DNA from: an uncultured Bacteroidales bacterium
GTDB taxonomy: Bacteria > Bacteroidota > Bacteroidia > Bacteroidales > UBA932
Reading direction: 5' to 3'
Length of the DNA stretch: 64,000 nucleotides
Assembly: GCA_949296645.1 (NCBI GenBank)
Contig: CASFPH010000003.1
Coordinates: 62,001-126,000, forward strand
Made by a program: the position numbers and the translations under genes. Under the pieces are notes generated by a model that searched no databases, was not told the DNA's origin, and saw nothing but the letters and a program-made list of their open reading frames with translations. Position 1 is the first letter of the stretch. Each line of letters begins with the position of its first letter. This document shows positions 25,649 through 34,279 of the stretch, piece after piece.

Positions 25649-28600
25649 TTATTTGTTTTTTGCTTTTTTCAGTTTTCTGTCCGTAGACAGGTATGAATAT
25701 ATGACCGGTACCACAAATACGGTCAGGAATGTAGATATAAGCATTCCTCCTACTACGGCTATACCCATTGAAATTCGTCCGTTCGCACCTTCTCCTGTTG
25801 CGAATGCAAGCGGTATGAGGCCGAGAATAGTTGATGCGCTTGTCATCAGGATAGGACGCAGTCTCTGTATTGCGGCATCCGTTATTGCCTGCATCTTTCC
25901 TTCACCGGCATCCTGTCTCTGATTGGCGAATTCCACGATGAGAATACCGTTTTTTGCAACAAGCCCGATCAGCATTATTATGCCTATCTGACTGAATATG
26001 TTCATGGTCTGGTCGGATGCGTACATGAATACCAGCGCTCCAGCAACAGCCAGAGGAACAGTAAGCATTATTATGAGTGGGTCCTTGAAACTTTCGAACT
26101 GTGCTGCCAGAATCAGATATATAAGGACAAGCGCCAGAATGAATGCAAACATCAGGCTGGAAGAACTTTCCCTGTATTCCTTGGAATCTCCGGAAAGGGC
26201 GGTTCTGAACGTGTCGTCAAGAACTTCAGCCGCTATTTTATCCATTTCGTCAAGTCCCTGTCCTATGGTCTTGCCTTCCGCGAGGCCTGCCGATACCGTT
26301 GCGGATACAAAACGGTTGTACCTGTAAAGCTGAGGAGGTGCTATTCCCTCACTTAATTCTATCAGGTTGTCCATCTGGATCATTTCACCCTTGTCATTCT
26401 TTATGTAGATGGATTTCAGGTCAGCAGGTTTGTTCCTCTGCTGTCTGTTTATTTCCCCGAGAATTTCGTACTGTTTTCCGTTCATGTAGAAATATCCCAT
26501 TCTCTGTCCGCTGAGTCCGTACTGCAGAGTCTGGGCTATGCTTCTCGTGTCTACACCCATTGTATTGGCCTTGTCCCTGTTTATATGGATACGCGTTTCC
26601 GGTTTGTTGAATTTCAGGTTCACATCGGCCATCTGGAACACCGGGTTCTCATATACCTTTGCCATGAAAACTGGGAGCACTTCCTGAAGCTTTTCAAGAT
26701 TCGTTGCCTGAATCACATATTGTATCGGCATGGAACCCCTTCTGCCTCCGAATGTCGACTGTTGCTGGACGAAAGCCCTTGCATCCGTCATTTTCTGTAC
26801 CTGGGCAGAAAGTTGGCGGGCCACATCCATCTGGCTGTAATCCCTTTCGCCTATGTCCTTCAATGTTATCTGTACGTTTCCGCTTCCGCTTGACACTCTT
26901 GATGTTATGGCTTCTGCATCTGGTGCGAGCGAATCGGCGAGGGCATAGATGCTTTCCGTATAATCCCTCATGTATTCGTATGTGACCCCTTCAGGACCCT
27001 TGGTGTTTATGGAGATAGATGACCTGTCTTCAAGAGGAGCCATTTCCGACGGTATGGTGCTCCAAAGGTGGATTATGGCATACAGCGTGACGGCAATCAG
27101 CGGGAATACAAGGTAACGTCTTTTCATGAACGCCTGCAGGCCTTTTGAATATGCGTTGTTAAGTCCGTTGAAGAACGGTTCTGTCTTTCTGTAGAACCAG
27201 TTGTGTTTTTCCCTCTTCTTGAGAAGCTTTGTAGCAAGCATCGGGGTTATGGTAAGGGCAGCGAAAGACGATATTATCACAGCTCCTGAAACCACTATAC
27301 TGAATTCCCTGAACAGTCGTCCGGTCATACCGTCCATGAATACTATAGGGAAAAATACGGCTACAAGCGTTATGGTCGTGGATATGACCGCAAAGAATAT
27401 TTCCTTTGCCCCCTCTATACCGGCTTCCATTGGCGCCATTCCGCGTTCTATCCTGATATAGATGTTCTCGGTCATTACAATTGCATCGTCCACGACAAGA
27501 CCGACAGCCAGCACTATGGCTAACATGGACAGCACGTTTATGGAAAATCCTGCAAGATACATCACGAAGAAAGTACCTATGAGCGATACCGGAATGACAA
27601 TACAAGGAATCAGGGTTACGCGCCAGTCCCTGAGAAAAAGGAATATTATGATTATTACAAGGATAAAGGCTTCGTAAACCGTACTTTTTACCTCATTTAT
27701 GGATGCTCTGATGAATCTTGTGCTGTCAAATCCGTAGCTGTATGTCACATCTTCAGGCAGGTCTTTTCTCATCATTTCCATACGTTCGTATACAGCGTCG
27801 GCTATATCTATGTGATTTGCTCCGGGCTGTGGTACAACAACAACTCCGACCATGGGAACGCCGTTCATTTTCATGTAGCTTTTCAGGTCCCTTGCTTCAA
27901 GTTCCGCCCTTCCTATATCGCTGAACCTTACTATTCTTCCATTGTCTTCCTTTATTATCAGGTCGTTGAACTGATCTGCAGTAGTCATCAGTCCGAGTGT
28001 TCTGATTGAAAGTTCCGTAGTGTTGCCTTCGATGCTTCCCGATGGCAGCTCGACATTTTCCCTGTCAACCGCGTTTTTCACATCCATCGGAGTGATTCCG
28101 TATCCGGCCATCTTTGACGGATCGAGCCACAGCCTCATGGAATATTTCTTTTCTCCCCATATGCTTACGCTGCTGACATCCTTTATGGTCTGCAGCTGCT
28201 CCTTTACAGTAAGATCGGCGATTTCAGACAGTTCGAGCAATGAACGTTTGTCGCTCTGTATGGCGACCATAAGGATAGGTGTCGCGTCGGCATCTGCTTT
28301 GGATACGGTAGGAGGGTCGCAGTCTCTCGGAAGATTGCGTTGTGCTCTTGAAACTTTATCCCTTACGTCATTTGCAGCCGTTTCAAGATCGACTGACAAT
28401 TCGAATTCCACCGTTATCCTGCTTGATCCCTGCTGGCTTACGCTGGTAAGGGATCTGATGCCCGGTATACCGTTTATGTTCTGTTCCAGAGGTTCGGTAA
28501 TCTGGTTTTCGATTACATCCGCATTGGCACCCGGGTAAGAGCATGTTACGGATATTATCGGATTATCCACGGACGGGTATTCCCTGACTCCCAGACTGGT

Positions 28601-28687
28601 ATATCCAATGAACCCGAACAGCAGGATAATGAGTGTCATTACCGTTGCAAGAACGGGCCTTTTTATACTTAATTCTGAAATATTCAT
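25649..28687 (-). CDS. RND efflux transporter, HAE1 (AcrB-like)
   Basis: A 1012-residue inner-membrane drug/proton antiporter of standard length. The first helix is PVLATVMTLIILLFGFIGY; the proton-relay Asp pair sits in LAVGLVVDDAIVMTENIY (TM4, near residue 400) and the essential Lys in MLIGLVAKNGILIVEF (TM10, near residue 930). The porter domain repeats carry VSVWGEKKYSMRLWLDPSKM-like segments. It exports hydrophobic compounds such as bile salts, dyes or drugs through the TolC partner. It lies between its adaptor (30 bases upstream) and outer membrane gene in one operon. Confidence 0.96.
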   Translation of the reverse strand: MNISELSIKRPVLATVMTLIILLFGFIGYTSLGVREYPSVDNPIISVTCSYPGANADVIENQITEPLEQNINGIPGIRSLTSVSQQGSSRITVEFELSVDLETAANDVRDKVSRAQRNLPRDCDPPTVSKADADATPILMVAIQSDKRSLLELSEIADLTVKEQLQTIKDVSSVSIWGEKKYSMRLWLDPSKMAGYGITPMDVKNAVDRENVELPSGSIEGNTTELSIRTLGLMTTADQFNDLIIKEDNGRIVRFSDIGRAELEARDLKSYMKMNGVPMVGVVVVPQPGANHIDIADAVYERMEMMRKDLPEDVTYSYGFDSTRFIRASINEVKSTVYEAFILVIIIIFLFLRDWRVTLIPCIVIPVSLIGTFFVMYLAGFSINVLSMLAIVLAVGLVVDDAIVMTENIYIRIERGMAPMEAGIEGAKEIFFAVISTTITLVAVFFPIVFMDGMTGRLFREFSIVVSGAVIISSFAALTITPMLATKLLKKREKHNWFYRKTEPFFNGLNNAYSKGLQAFMKRRYLVFPLIAVTLYAIIHLWSTIPSEMAPLEDRSSISINTKGPEGVTYEYMRDYTESIYALADSLAPDAEAITSRVSSGSGNVQITLKDIGERDYSQMDVARQLSAQVQKMTDARAFVQQQSTFGGRRGSMPIQYVIQATNLEKLQEVLPVFMAKVYENPVFQMADVNLKFNKPETRIHINRDKANTMGVDTRSIAQTLQYGLSGQRMGYFYMNGKQYEILGEINRQQRNKPADLKSIYIKNDKGEMIQMDNLIELSEGIAPPQLYRYNRFVSATVSAGLAEGKTIGQGLDEMDKIAAEVLDDTFRTALSGDSKEYRESSSSLMFAFILALVLIYLILAAQFESFKDPLIIMLTVPLAVAGALVFMYASDQTMNIFSQIGIIMLIGLVAKNGILIVEFANQRQDAGEGKMQAITDAAIQRLRPILMTSASTILGLIPLAFATGEGANGRISMGIAVVGGMLISTFLTVFVVPVIYSYLSTDRKLKKAKNK

Positions 28688-28717
28688 ATATTGATCCTTC
28701 CCTTTTGAAATTTGAAA

Positions 28718-29800
28718 TTATTCTACGGAATCAAGCGTTACGTCAATTCCGGTCCTGAGTTGAAGTGTACCTGATATTATCAGCGTATCGCCGATATTCA
28801 GGCCTTCAAGAACCTGAACTCTTTCTTCATTTCTTATGCCTTTCTTGATGGCAACCGGAGTTGCCTTCCCAGATTTGTACAGGAATACCTTGTCTATACC
28901 CATTTCCGGTACTATCGATTCTGAAGGAATGGCAATTGCATTTTTGATTTCCATTGTTCTGAGTCTGACGGTTGCGAATCTTCCCGGAAGTATCTTCCCG
29001 TTATAGTTCGGGTACAGTGCCCTCAATGCGAAAGTGTGGGTGTTTGGATCCACCTTGGATTCAGCCGCATATACCCTTGCTTCAAGAGGCTGCAGATTCC
29101 CGTCGACTTCGAATGTGAGGCCGGTGCCGTTTTTGACCTGATTGGAATATCTTTCAGGGATTGAAAATTCTATTTTAAGAGGTGAAATCTTTGTGAGTGT
29201 CGCCACTACAGTCGATGGAGATGCATATGCACCTTCACTTACCTGTCTGAGACCGATTATTCCGTCGAACGGGGCCTTGAGTTCGGTAAGTGCGATCTGT
29301 GCTTTCACCATGTCTATTTCAGCATACAGGGTGGCCAGATCTGTCCTTACTTCTTCATATGCTTCCTTGCTGACAGCTTCCTTTTCAAGAAGTGCATTCT
29401 GTCTGAATACCCTGTCATTTGCCAGCTGCAGCTGTACTTCGAGTTTCTTAAGCTGGGCCTGCAACTGTTCGTCGTTGACCTTTGCCAGAAGATCTCCCTT
29501 GGAAACCTTAGTCCCTTCGGTGAAATTGATCTGTGTTATCTTTCCTGATGTTTCAAAAGACAGGTCGACTTCCTCGTCCGGAAGTATCATTCCGGTAGTC
29601 GTTATTTCGTCGGTCAACAATCTCGGCTTTATTATTTCAGCCCTTACATTAAGAACCTTTTTTTTATTTGGTGATGCAGTCATTTCCACTTTTTCTCCGG
29701 ATACATCGCCCTTTTCATGTGTGTTGAAATAATAGATGCCATACCCTACGGCACCTGCTGCCACAAGGGTGCAGATTCCCCATTTAATACGTCTGTCCAT
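28718..29800 (-). CDS. RND efflux periplasmic adaptor (AcrA-like)
   Basis: A 360-residue membrane fusion protein anchored by an N-terminal helix (WGICTLVAAGAVGYGIYYF); there is no lipobox. The lipoyl halves flank a coiled-coil hairpin at about residues 100-165 (LQAQLKKLEVQLQLANDRVF), with the lipoyl motif KAPFDGIIGLRQVSEGAYAS-like region after it and a beta-barrel around LKIEFSIPERY. It bridges the RND pump and TolC. It is the first gene of the pump operon. A 15-base palindrome about 56 bases before the start may be an operator; no regulator gene is adjacent. Confidence 0.92.
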   Translation of the reverse strand: MDRRIKWGICTLVAAGAVGYGIYYFNTHEKGDVSGEKVEMTASPNKKKVLNVRAEIIKPRLLTDEITTTGMILPDEEVDLSFETSGKITQINFTEGTKVSKGDLLAKVNDEQLQAQLKKLEVQLQLANDRVFRQNALLEKEAVSKEAYEEVRTDLATLYAEIDMVKAQIALTELKAPFDGIIGLRQVSEGAYASPSTVVATLTKISPLKIEFSIPERYSNQVKNGTGLTFEVDGNLQPLEARVYAAESKVDPNTHTFALRALYPNYNGKILPGRFATVRLRTMEIKNAIAIPSESIVPEMGIDKVFLYKSGKATPVAIKKGIRNEERVQVLEGLNIGDTLIISGTLQLRTGIDVTLDSVE

Positions 29801-29855
29801 TTTGTTTTAGCGTCAAGTTATATAGTAGTTGCAGTTTAATTTAATATAATATGAC

Positions 29856-29870
29856 TTTCAGAGTCTGAAA
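29856..29870. promoter_or_regulatory. Perfect 7-1-7 palindrome upstream of the efflux operon
   Basis: TTTCAGAGTCTGAAA, 56 bases upstream of the adaptor start in an AT-rich leader. It is the right size for a dimeric repressor site. No consensus -7 box was found beside it. Confidence 0.35.
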
Positions 29871-29990
29871 AGGTTTAATTGTAAAATGCAATTTAAATGA
29901 AAATACTGAAATAAAACAAGCGCCCGGCTGCAATGTCGGTTTACAGAATGGAAATTATGGTAATGGGAGAATGGATATCTTATGAAAAAG

Positions 29991-30064
29991 AGCCGACGGT
30001 GGGACTCGAACCCACGACCTGCTGCTTACGAAGCAGCCGCTCTAACCACCTGAGCTACGTCGGC
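29991..30064 (-). tRNA. tRNA-Thr (anticodon CGT)
   Basis: The minus strand folds as a full cloverleaf: acceptor GCCGACG/CGTCGGC, D arm GCTC-AGGTGGTTA-GAGC, anticodon arm GCTGC-TTCGTAA-GCAGC with anticodon CGT, and T arm GTGGG-TTCGAGT-CCCAC. The discriminator base is T (29991) and CCA is not encoded; a T-rich stretch follows. It reads ACG codons. Confidence 0.96.
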
Positions 30065-30088
30065 AACCTGATTTTGCCTAAAGCGGTG

Positions 30089-30120
30089 CAAATTTATGAA
30101 AGAATGATTGTTTTTCCAAA
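30089..30120 (-). promoter_or_regulatory. Promoter of tRNA-Thr
   Basis: Minus strand TTTG (30117-30120), 20 bases, TAAATTTG (30089-30096): both elements perfect. The -7 box ends 24 bases before the tRNA. Confidence 0.75.
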
Positions 30121-30128
30121 TAAAAATT

Positions 30129-30164
30129 AAGATGCCCGTTCTGCAAATCGCAAGCGGGCATCTT
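30129..30164 (-). terminator. Terminator of the Etf/acyl-CoA dehydrogenase operon
   Basis: AAGATGCCCG at 30129-30138 pairs with CGGGCATCTT at 30155-30164, with a T-rich tail on the minus strand just after the acyl-CoA dehydrogenase stop. It also separates that operon from the tRNA-Thr promoter. Confidence 0.85.
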
Positions 30165-30173
30165 TAGGACGGA

Positions 30174-31871
30174 TTATACGAAAGCGTTGATATCTTCGTC
30201 AGTGAAGTTGGCGATATATGTATATCTTTCCTGATTCCATGCATATGACTTGCCTATGAAAATCTGTGCGGATTTTATGAAGTCGGCGTTGTTCTGTGCA
30301 TCAATAAGGAGAAGATATGACATTATGATATGCGCTGCCATTTCAACCAGTCTCCTTGCATGAAAGTCGATTATGCTGTTGTCTTTTCCGGAAACCATCG
30401 CGCATGCTTCCTCATATCTGTCTGTCATCTCGATGAGAATCTTCTTGAGCTGTTCGAATTCAGGGCGCACTGCCTTCTGCTGGTATTCCCTTATCTGGTT
30501 AAGATAAGCACCTGTAGTCACATAACGTATTGCGGCAACAGTCTGGAGCTGTGAAGTACCTTCGTATATTGTCGTGATTCTTGCATCCCTGTATATTCTT
30601 TCCACAGGATACTCTTTCATGAATCCTGAACCTCCGTGGATCTGGATTGCATCATATGCATTCTGGTTGCAGTATTCGCTCGACATCATCTTGAGTACTG
30701 GAGTGAACATGTCTGCAAGCTTCTGGTATTTCTTTGCTTCCTGTCTTTCTTCCGGAGTAAGTTTTCTTGTTTCGGCAATGAATCCGTAGGCCTTGTACAT
30801 GTCCACGAATCTTGTCGTTTCATAAAGGATAGCCCTTGACGCCTGGAGTTTTGCCTTCATTACTCCGAGCATTTCATATACTGCCGGGAATCCGATGATT
30901 GCCTTGCCGAACTGCACCCTTTCCTGTGCATATTTGAGAGCTTCTCTGTATGCTGCTTCTGAAATGCCGACAGACTGGGCTCCGACTCCGAGACGTGCTC
31001 CGTTCATCAGAGACATCACGTATTTGATAAGACCCATCTTACGTTCACCTATAAGCTTTGCAGGGGCATTTTTAAATACGAGTTCGCATGTAGGTGAGCC
31101 TTTTATACCGAGTTTGTTCTCAATTCGGCGTACAGTTACGCCTCCCCATGCCTGGTCATGTACGAAATAGGAGAGTCCGCGTCCGTCGTGGGTACCTTCT
31201 TCAGAACGTGCGAGTACGAGTTTTATCTGGGCGTCGCCGTTGGTAATGAAACGTTTTACCCCGTTGAGCATCCACATGCCTTTTTCTTCGTTCCATTCCG
31301 CCTTGAGCATTACGGCCTGAAGGTCGGAACCGGCATCAGGTTCGGTAAGGTCCATCGAACATGTGTCGCCTGCATTGATACGAGGAAGGAATTCCTTCCT
31401 TATTTCTTCCGAAGCAAATTCGTGGATTGTTTCAGCACAGTCCTGAAGTCCCCAGATATTTGCAAAGCCGGCATCGGCGCGTCCTACAAGTTCAGCCGCC
31501 ATTACATATGGTACCATGGAGAAGTTGAGCCCGCCGTATTCGCGCGGAAGTGACATTCCGTACAGGCCGGCCTGCGTCAGAACTTCCTGGTTCTGTCGTG
31601 TTCCTGCCGCATAGGTGACTCTTCCGTTTTCGCATACCGGACCTTCATGATCCACCTGTTCGGCATTGTTGGCAATGGTGTTGCCGCAAATCTCACCCAT
31701 CACTTCCATGACTTTGTCGTACGAATCTATAGCATCTTCGACGTTGCATGGTGCGTAATCATATTTGCCGCTGTCCTTGAAGTTCTGTTCCTTCAGTTCT
31801 ACAATCTTCTTCATCAGAGGATGCTGGAACTGAAATTTCAAATCTGTATTGTCTGTATAAAAGTTTGCCAT
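30174..31871 (-). CDS. Acyl-CoA dehydrogenase family protein
   Basis: A 565-residue FAD enzyme. The acyl-CoA dehydrogenase core is clear: MDLTEPDAGSDLQAV with the substrate-binding segment, WMLNGVKRFITNGDAQ, LGIKGSPTCELVF and the RIYRDARITTIYEGTSQLQ region where the catalytic Glu lies. About 120 extra residues at the C-terminus form a helical domain, as in the larger long-chain group. It oxidises an acyl-CoA to enoyl-CoA and passes electrons to Etf, whose two genes are just upstream (two bases from etfA). The exact chain length or branched substrate is unknown. Confidence 0.92.
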   Translation of the reverse strand: MANFYTDNTDLKFQFQHPLMKKIVELKEQNFKDSGKYDYAPCNVEDAIDSYDKVMEVMGEICGNTIANNAEQVDHEGPVCENGRVTYAAGTRQNQEVLTQAGLYGMSLPREYGGLNFSMVPYVMAAELVGRADAGFANIWGLQDCAETIHEFASEEIRKEFLPRINAGDTCSMDLTEPDAGSDLQAVMLKAEWNEEKGMWMLNGVKRFITNGDAQIKLVLARSEEGTHDGRGLSYFVHDQAWGGVTVRRIENKLGIKGSPTCELVFKNAPAKLIGERKMGLIKYVMSLMNGARLGVGAQSVGISEAAYREALKYAQERVQFGKAIIGFPAVYEMLGVMKAKLQASRAILYETTRFVDMYKAYGFIAETRKLTPEERQEAKKYQKLADMFTPVLKMMSSEYCNQNAYDAIQIHGGSGFMKEYPVERIYRDARITTIYEGTSQLQTVAAIRYVTTGAYLNQIREYQQKAVRPEFEQLKKILIEMTDRYEEACAMVSGKDNSIIDFHARRLVEMAAHIIMSYLLLIDAQNNADFIKSAQIFIGKSYAWNQERYTYIANFTDEDINAFV

Positions 31872-31873
31872 GA

Positions 31874-32887
31874 TTATTTACTGTTTTTTTTGTAAGACTT
31901 GATCATCTTCGGCAGTACCTCGTTGAGGTCTCCCACTATAGCGTAGTCCGCGATTTTATGGATAGGTGCATCAGGATCACTGTTTATGGAAATGATCATG
32001 GATGACTGGTCCATACCGGCAGTATGCTGTATCTGTCCTGAAATACCGCATGATATGAAAAGTTTCGGTCTTACGGTGACGCCTGTCTGGCCGATCTGCC
32101 TTGCATGGTCTGCAAAACCTGCATCGACTGCTGCCCTTGATGCTCCGACTTCTGCTCCAAGAACTTTTGCCAGATCGAAAATGAGCTGGAAGTTTTCACG
32201 GCTTCCGACACCGAAACCGCCTGCGACGATTATCTGGGCGCCTTTTATGTCTATTTTCTTTTCTTCTATGTGTCTTTCTATTATTGATACGACGAAATCA
32301 CTGTCCATCAGGATTCTGTTTACATCTACATTGCTTACAGTTCCTGCAACCGGAGAAGCGAGCCTTTCCTTTTTCATTACACCTTCACGGACGGTAGCCA
32401 TCTGAGGGCGGCATTCGGGATTTACGATTGTAGCTATGATGTTGCCACCGAAAGCAGGTCTTATCTGGTAAAGCAGGTTCTTGTATTCCTTGCCCTTGTC
32501 AGTGTGGTCTCCTATTTCAAGGCTTGTACAGTCGGCGGTAAGTCCGCTGTGGAGTGCGCTTGATACTCTCGGAGCGAGATCCCTTCCTACAGAAGTTGCT
32601 CCGAAAAGTGCAATCTGCGGCCTTTCTTCCTTGAAAAGGTTTATTGTAATTGCTGCATAAGGAAGTGTCCTGAAGAATTCGAGACGCGGATCGTCTGCCA
32701 GATGCACCTTTTTGGCACCGTATGCATAAAGTTCTTCAGCCAGACAAGCGACGTTATGTCCTATAAGAAGAGCTTCAAGATCGCAGGACAGCTGTGCCGC
32801 CAGATCGCGGCCCTTGGTCATCAATTCCAGACTGACATCGCACAATTTTCCGTTGTCTGTCTCGCAAAATACTATGATATTGTTCAT
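31874..32887 (-). CDS. etfA: Electron transfer flavoprotein, alpha subunit
   Basis: A 337-residue subunit. The N-terminal half is the Rossmann-like ETF domain (IIVFCETDNGKLCDVSLEL); the C-terminal half has the FAD-binding signature GASRAAVDAGFADHARQIGQ and PKLFISCGISGQIQHTAGM, then IISINSDPDAPIHKIADYAI. With EtfB it carries electrons from acyl-CoA dehydrogenase to the membrane quinone pool. The order etfB-etfA-dehydrogenase on one strand makes a functional unit. It lies 21 bases after etfB. Confidence 0.95.
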   Translation of the reverse strand: MNNIIVFCETDNGKLCDVSLELMTKGRDLAAQLSCDLEALLIGHNVACLAEELYAYGAKKVHLADDPRLEFFRTLPYAAITINLFKEERPQIALFGATSVGRDLAPRVSSALHSGLTADCTSLEIGDHTDKGKEYKNLLYQIRPAFGGNIIATIVNPECRPQMATVREGVMKKERLASPVAGTVSNVDVNRILMDSDFVVSIIERHIEEKKIDIKGAQIIVAGGFGVGSRENFQLIFDLAKVLGAEVGASRAAVDAGFADHARQIGQTGVTVRPKLFISCGISGQIQHTAGMDQSSMIISINSDPDAPIHKIADYAIVGDLNEVLPKMIKSYKKNSK

Positions 32888-32908
32888 TTCTTTTCTCCTT
32901 TAATTTAA

Positions 32909-33784
32909 TTATCCGATAGTATGACTTGAAATCAACTCTTTTATAAGAGTGTCGATGTCTTCGTCGGAAGAAGACAGCTTTTTGGATTCCTTTGCCTGAA
33001 GAATGATGTTTTCTATCTTCTTTACCTTGGTAGGCGATCCTGCGAGTCCGTATCCTGATTCTTCTCCACCTATTTCCGAAAAGCCCCATTCAGGAATTCT
33101 AAGGTATTCATAACCTTCAGGTATAGGCATGTATCCTTCACCGGCAGTCTGTTCTTCCGAAAGGGTTCTTGCATGTTTGTATTTCATCAGCTGTTTTGCA
33201 TGTCTCGGACGGCATTCAGGAGCCGTAGCCGTAACGGTGACAAGAACAGGCAGGGATGAACTTACGATTTCCACACCTCTTTCGAGTCTTCTCTTGACCG
33301 TAATCTTCTGTTCGGATATTTCAAGTATTTCTTCTGCGTAAGTTATCTGCGGGAAGTTGAGTTTTTCGGCAACCTGTGGACCTACCTGTGCGGTATCTCC
33401 GTCTATAGCCTGCCTTCCTGCTATGATTATGTCCGGATTGAGTTTCCTTACTGCTTGTGATATGGCATATGATGTAGCCAGGGTGTCTGAACCGGCGAAT
33501 TTTCTGTCGGTAAGAAGAATACCTCCGTCAGCACCTCTGAACATGCCTTCTCTTATTATGTCGGCAGCTCTTGTCGGACCCATTGTAAGCAACAGTATCT
33601 CGGAGCCGGCGATTCTGTCCTTTATTCTAAGCGCCTGCTCCAGTGCGTTCATGTCTTCAGGATTGAAGATTGCCGGAAGTGCTGCACGGTTGACTGTTCC
33701 GTCTTCCTTCATCGCGTCCTTACCGACGTTTCTTGTGTCAGGTACCTGTTTTGCCAGTACCACGATTCTAAATTTCTTATCCAT
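32909..33784 (-). CDS. etfB: Electron transfer flavoprotein, beta subunit
   Basis: A 291-residue ETF-beta protein: it begins RIVVLAKQVPDTRNVGKDAM, has NPEDMNALEQALRIKD, the IIAGRQAIDGDTAQVGPQV segment that holds AMP or FAD and ERGVEIVSSSLPVLVTV before the recognition-loop region. The tail (residues about 230-291) extends beyond the core, as in the longer Bacteroidetes and clostridial forms. It pairs with EtfA in the cytosol. It follows a DUF3467 gene by 57 bases. Confidence 0.95.
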   Translation of the reverse strand: MDKKFRIVVLAKQVPDTRNVGKDAMKEDGTVNRAALPAIFNPEDMNALEQALRIKDRIAGSEILLLTMGPTRAADIIREGMFRGADGGILLTDRKFAGSDTLATSYAISQAVRKLNPDIIIAGRQAIDGDTAQVGPQVAEKLNFPQITYAEEILEISEQKITVKRRLERGVEIVSSSLPVLVTVTATAPECRPRHAKQLMKYKHARTLSEEQTAGEGYMPIPEGYEYLRIPEWGFSEIGGEESGYGLAGSPTKVKKIENIILQAKESKKLSSSDEDIDTLIKELISSHTIG

Positions 33785-33841
33785 ATTTTCAAAAATTGTG
33801 TTCCGATTATTATTTTAGTGTCCGTTGCGGTAGTTTTATGT

Positions 33842-34159
33842 TCAGGCTTCGGCCTTTTTCCCGAAACCTGCTGCAGGAACCTGCTGTTCCCCGTTTTCAA
33901 CACCGAGTCTGATTTCTCCGAACTGTTTTTCGTAGTTCCTTATGTTTTCGGAAAGCATCAGGGCAAGATTCTTCGTGTTTTCAGGGGTCATTATTATCCT
34001 GCTTGTAACCTTCGGTTTCGGGATGCCGGGCAGCATCTTTATGAAATCGATCACGAATTCGCTTCCTGAATGACTGATCAGCGCAAAGTTGGAATATGAA
34101 CCTTCCGCTATCCCTTCCGGCAGTTCTATATTCAGTTCGGTTTCTTTATTGTTGTTCAT
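33842..34159 (-). CDS. DUF3467 protein
   Basis: A 105-residue protein of the DUF3467 family, recognised from EGSYSNFALISHSGSEFVIDF, PKVTSRIIMTPENTKNLALML and NIRNYEKQFGEI. The fold is a small beta-rich domain with no known catalysis; relatives are found widely, and their role is not settled. It has a TATATTTG -7 box 28 bases upstream of its start and is divergent from valS. It lies 57 bases before etfB and may be the first gene of that transcript. Confidence 0.82.
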   Translation of the reverse strand: MNNNKETELNIELPEGIAEGSYSNFALISHSGSEFVIDFIKMLPGIPKPKVTSRIIMTPENTKNLALMLSENIRNYEKQFGEIRLGVENGEQQVPAAGFGKKAEA

Positions 34160-34186
34160 ACTTGTGCCAAGTTAGTAAACCAGCTG

Positions 34187-34194
34187 CAAATATA
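34187..34194 (-). promoter_or_regulatory. -7 box of the DUF3467/etf promoter
   Basis: TATATTTG on the minus strand, 28 bases before the DUF3467 start. No clear TTTG at the -33 position. Confidence 0.5.
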
Positions 34195-34228
34195 AAGATT
34201 TTTTCTTTTACCGACTTTTTTAATTTAT

Positions 34229-34236
34229 TAACTTTG
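34229..34236 (+). promoter_or_regulatory. -7 box of the valS promoter
   Basis: TAACTTTG, 44 bases before the valS start, followed by a leader nearly identical to that of the TPR-protein gene. Confidence 0.55.
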
Positions 34237-34279
34237 CATCCCTTAAAAGATAATGAAATAAAATCAAGATATTTACACT

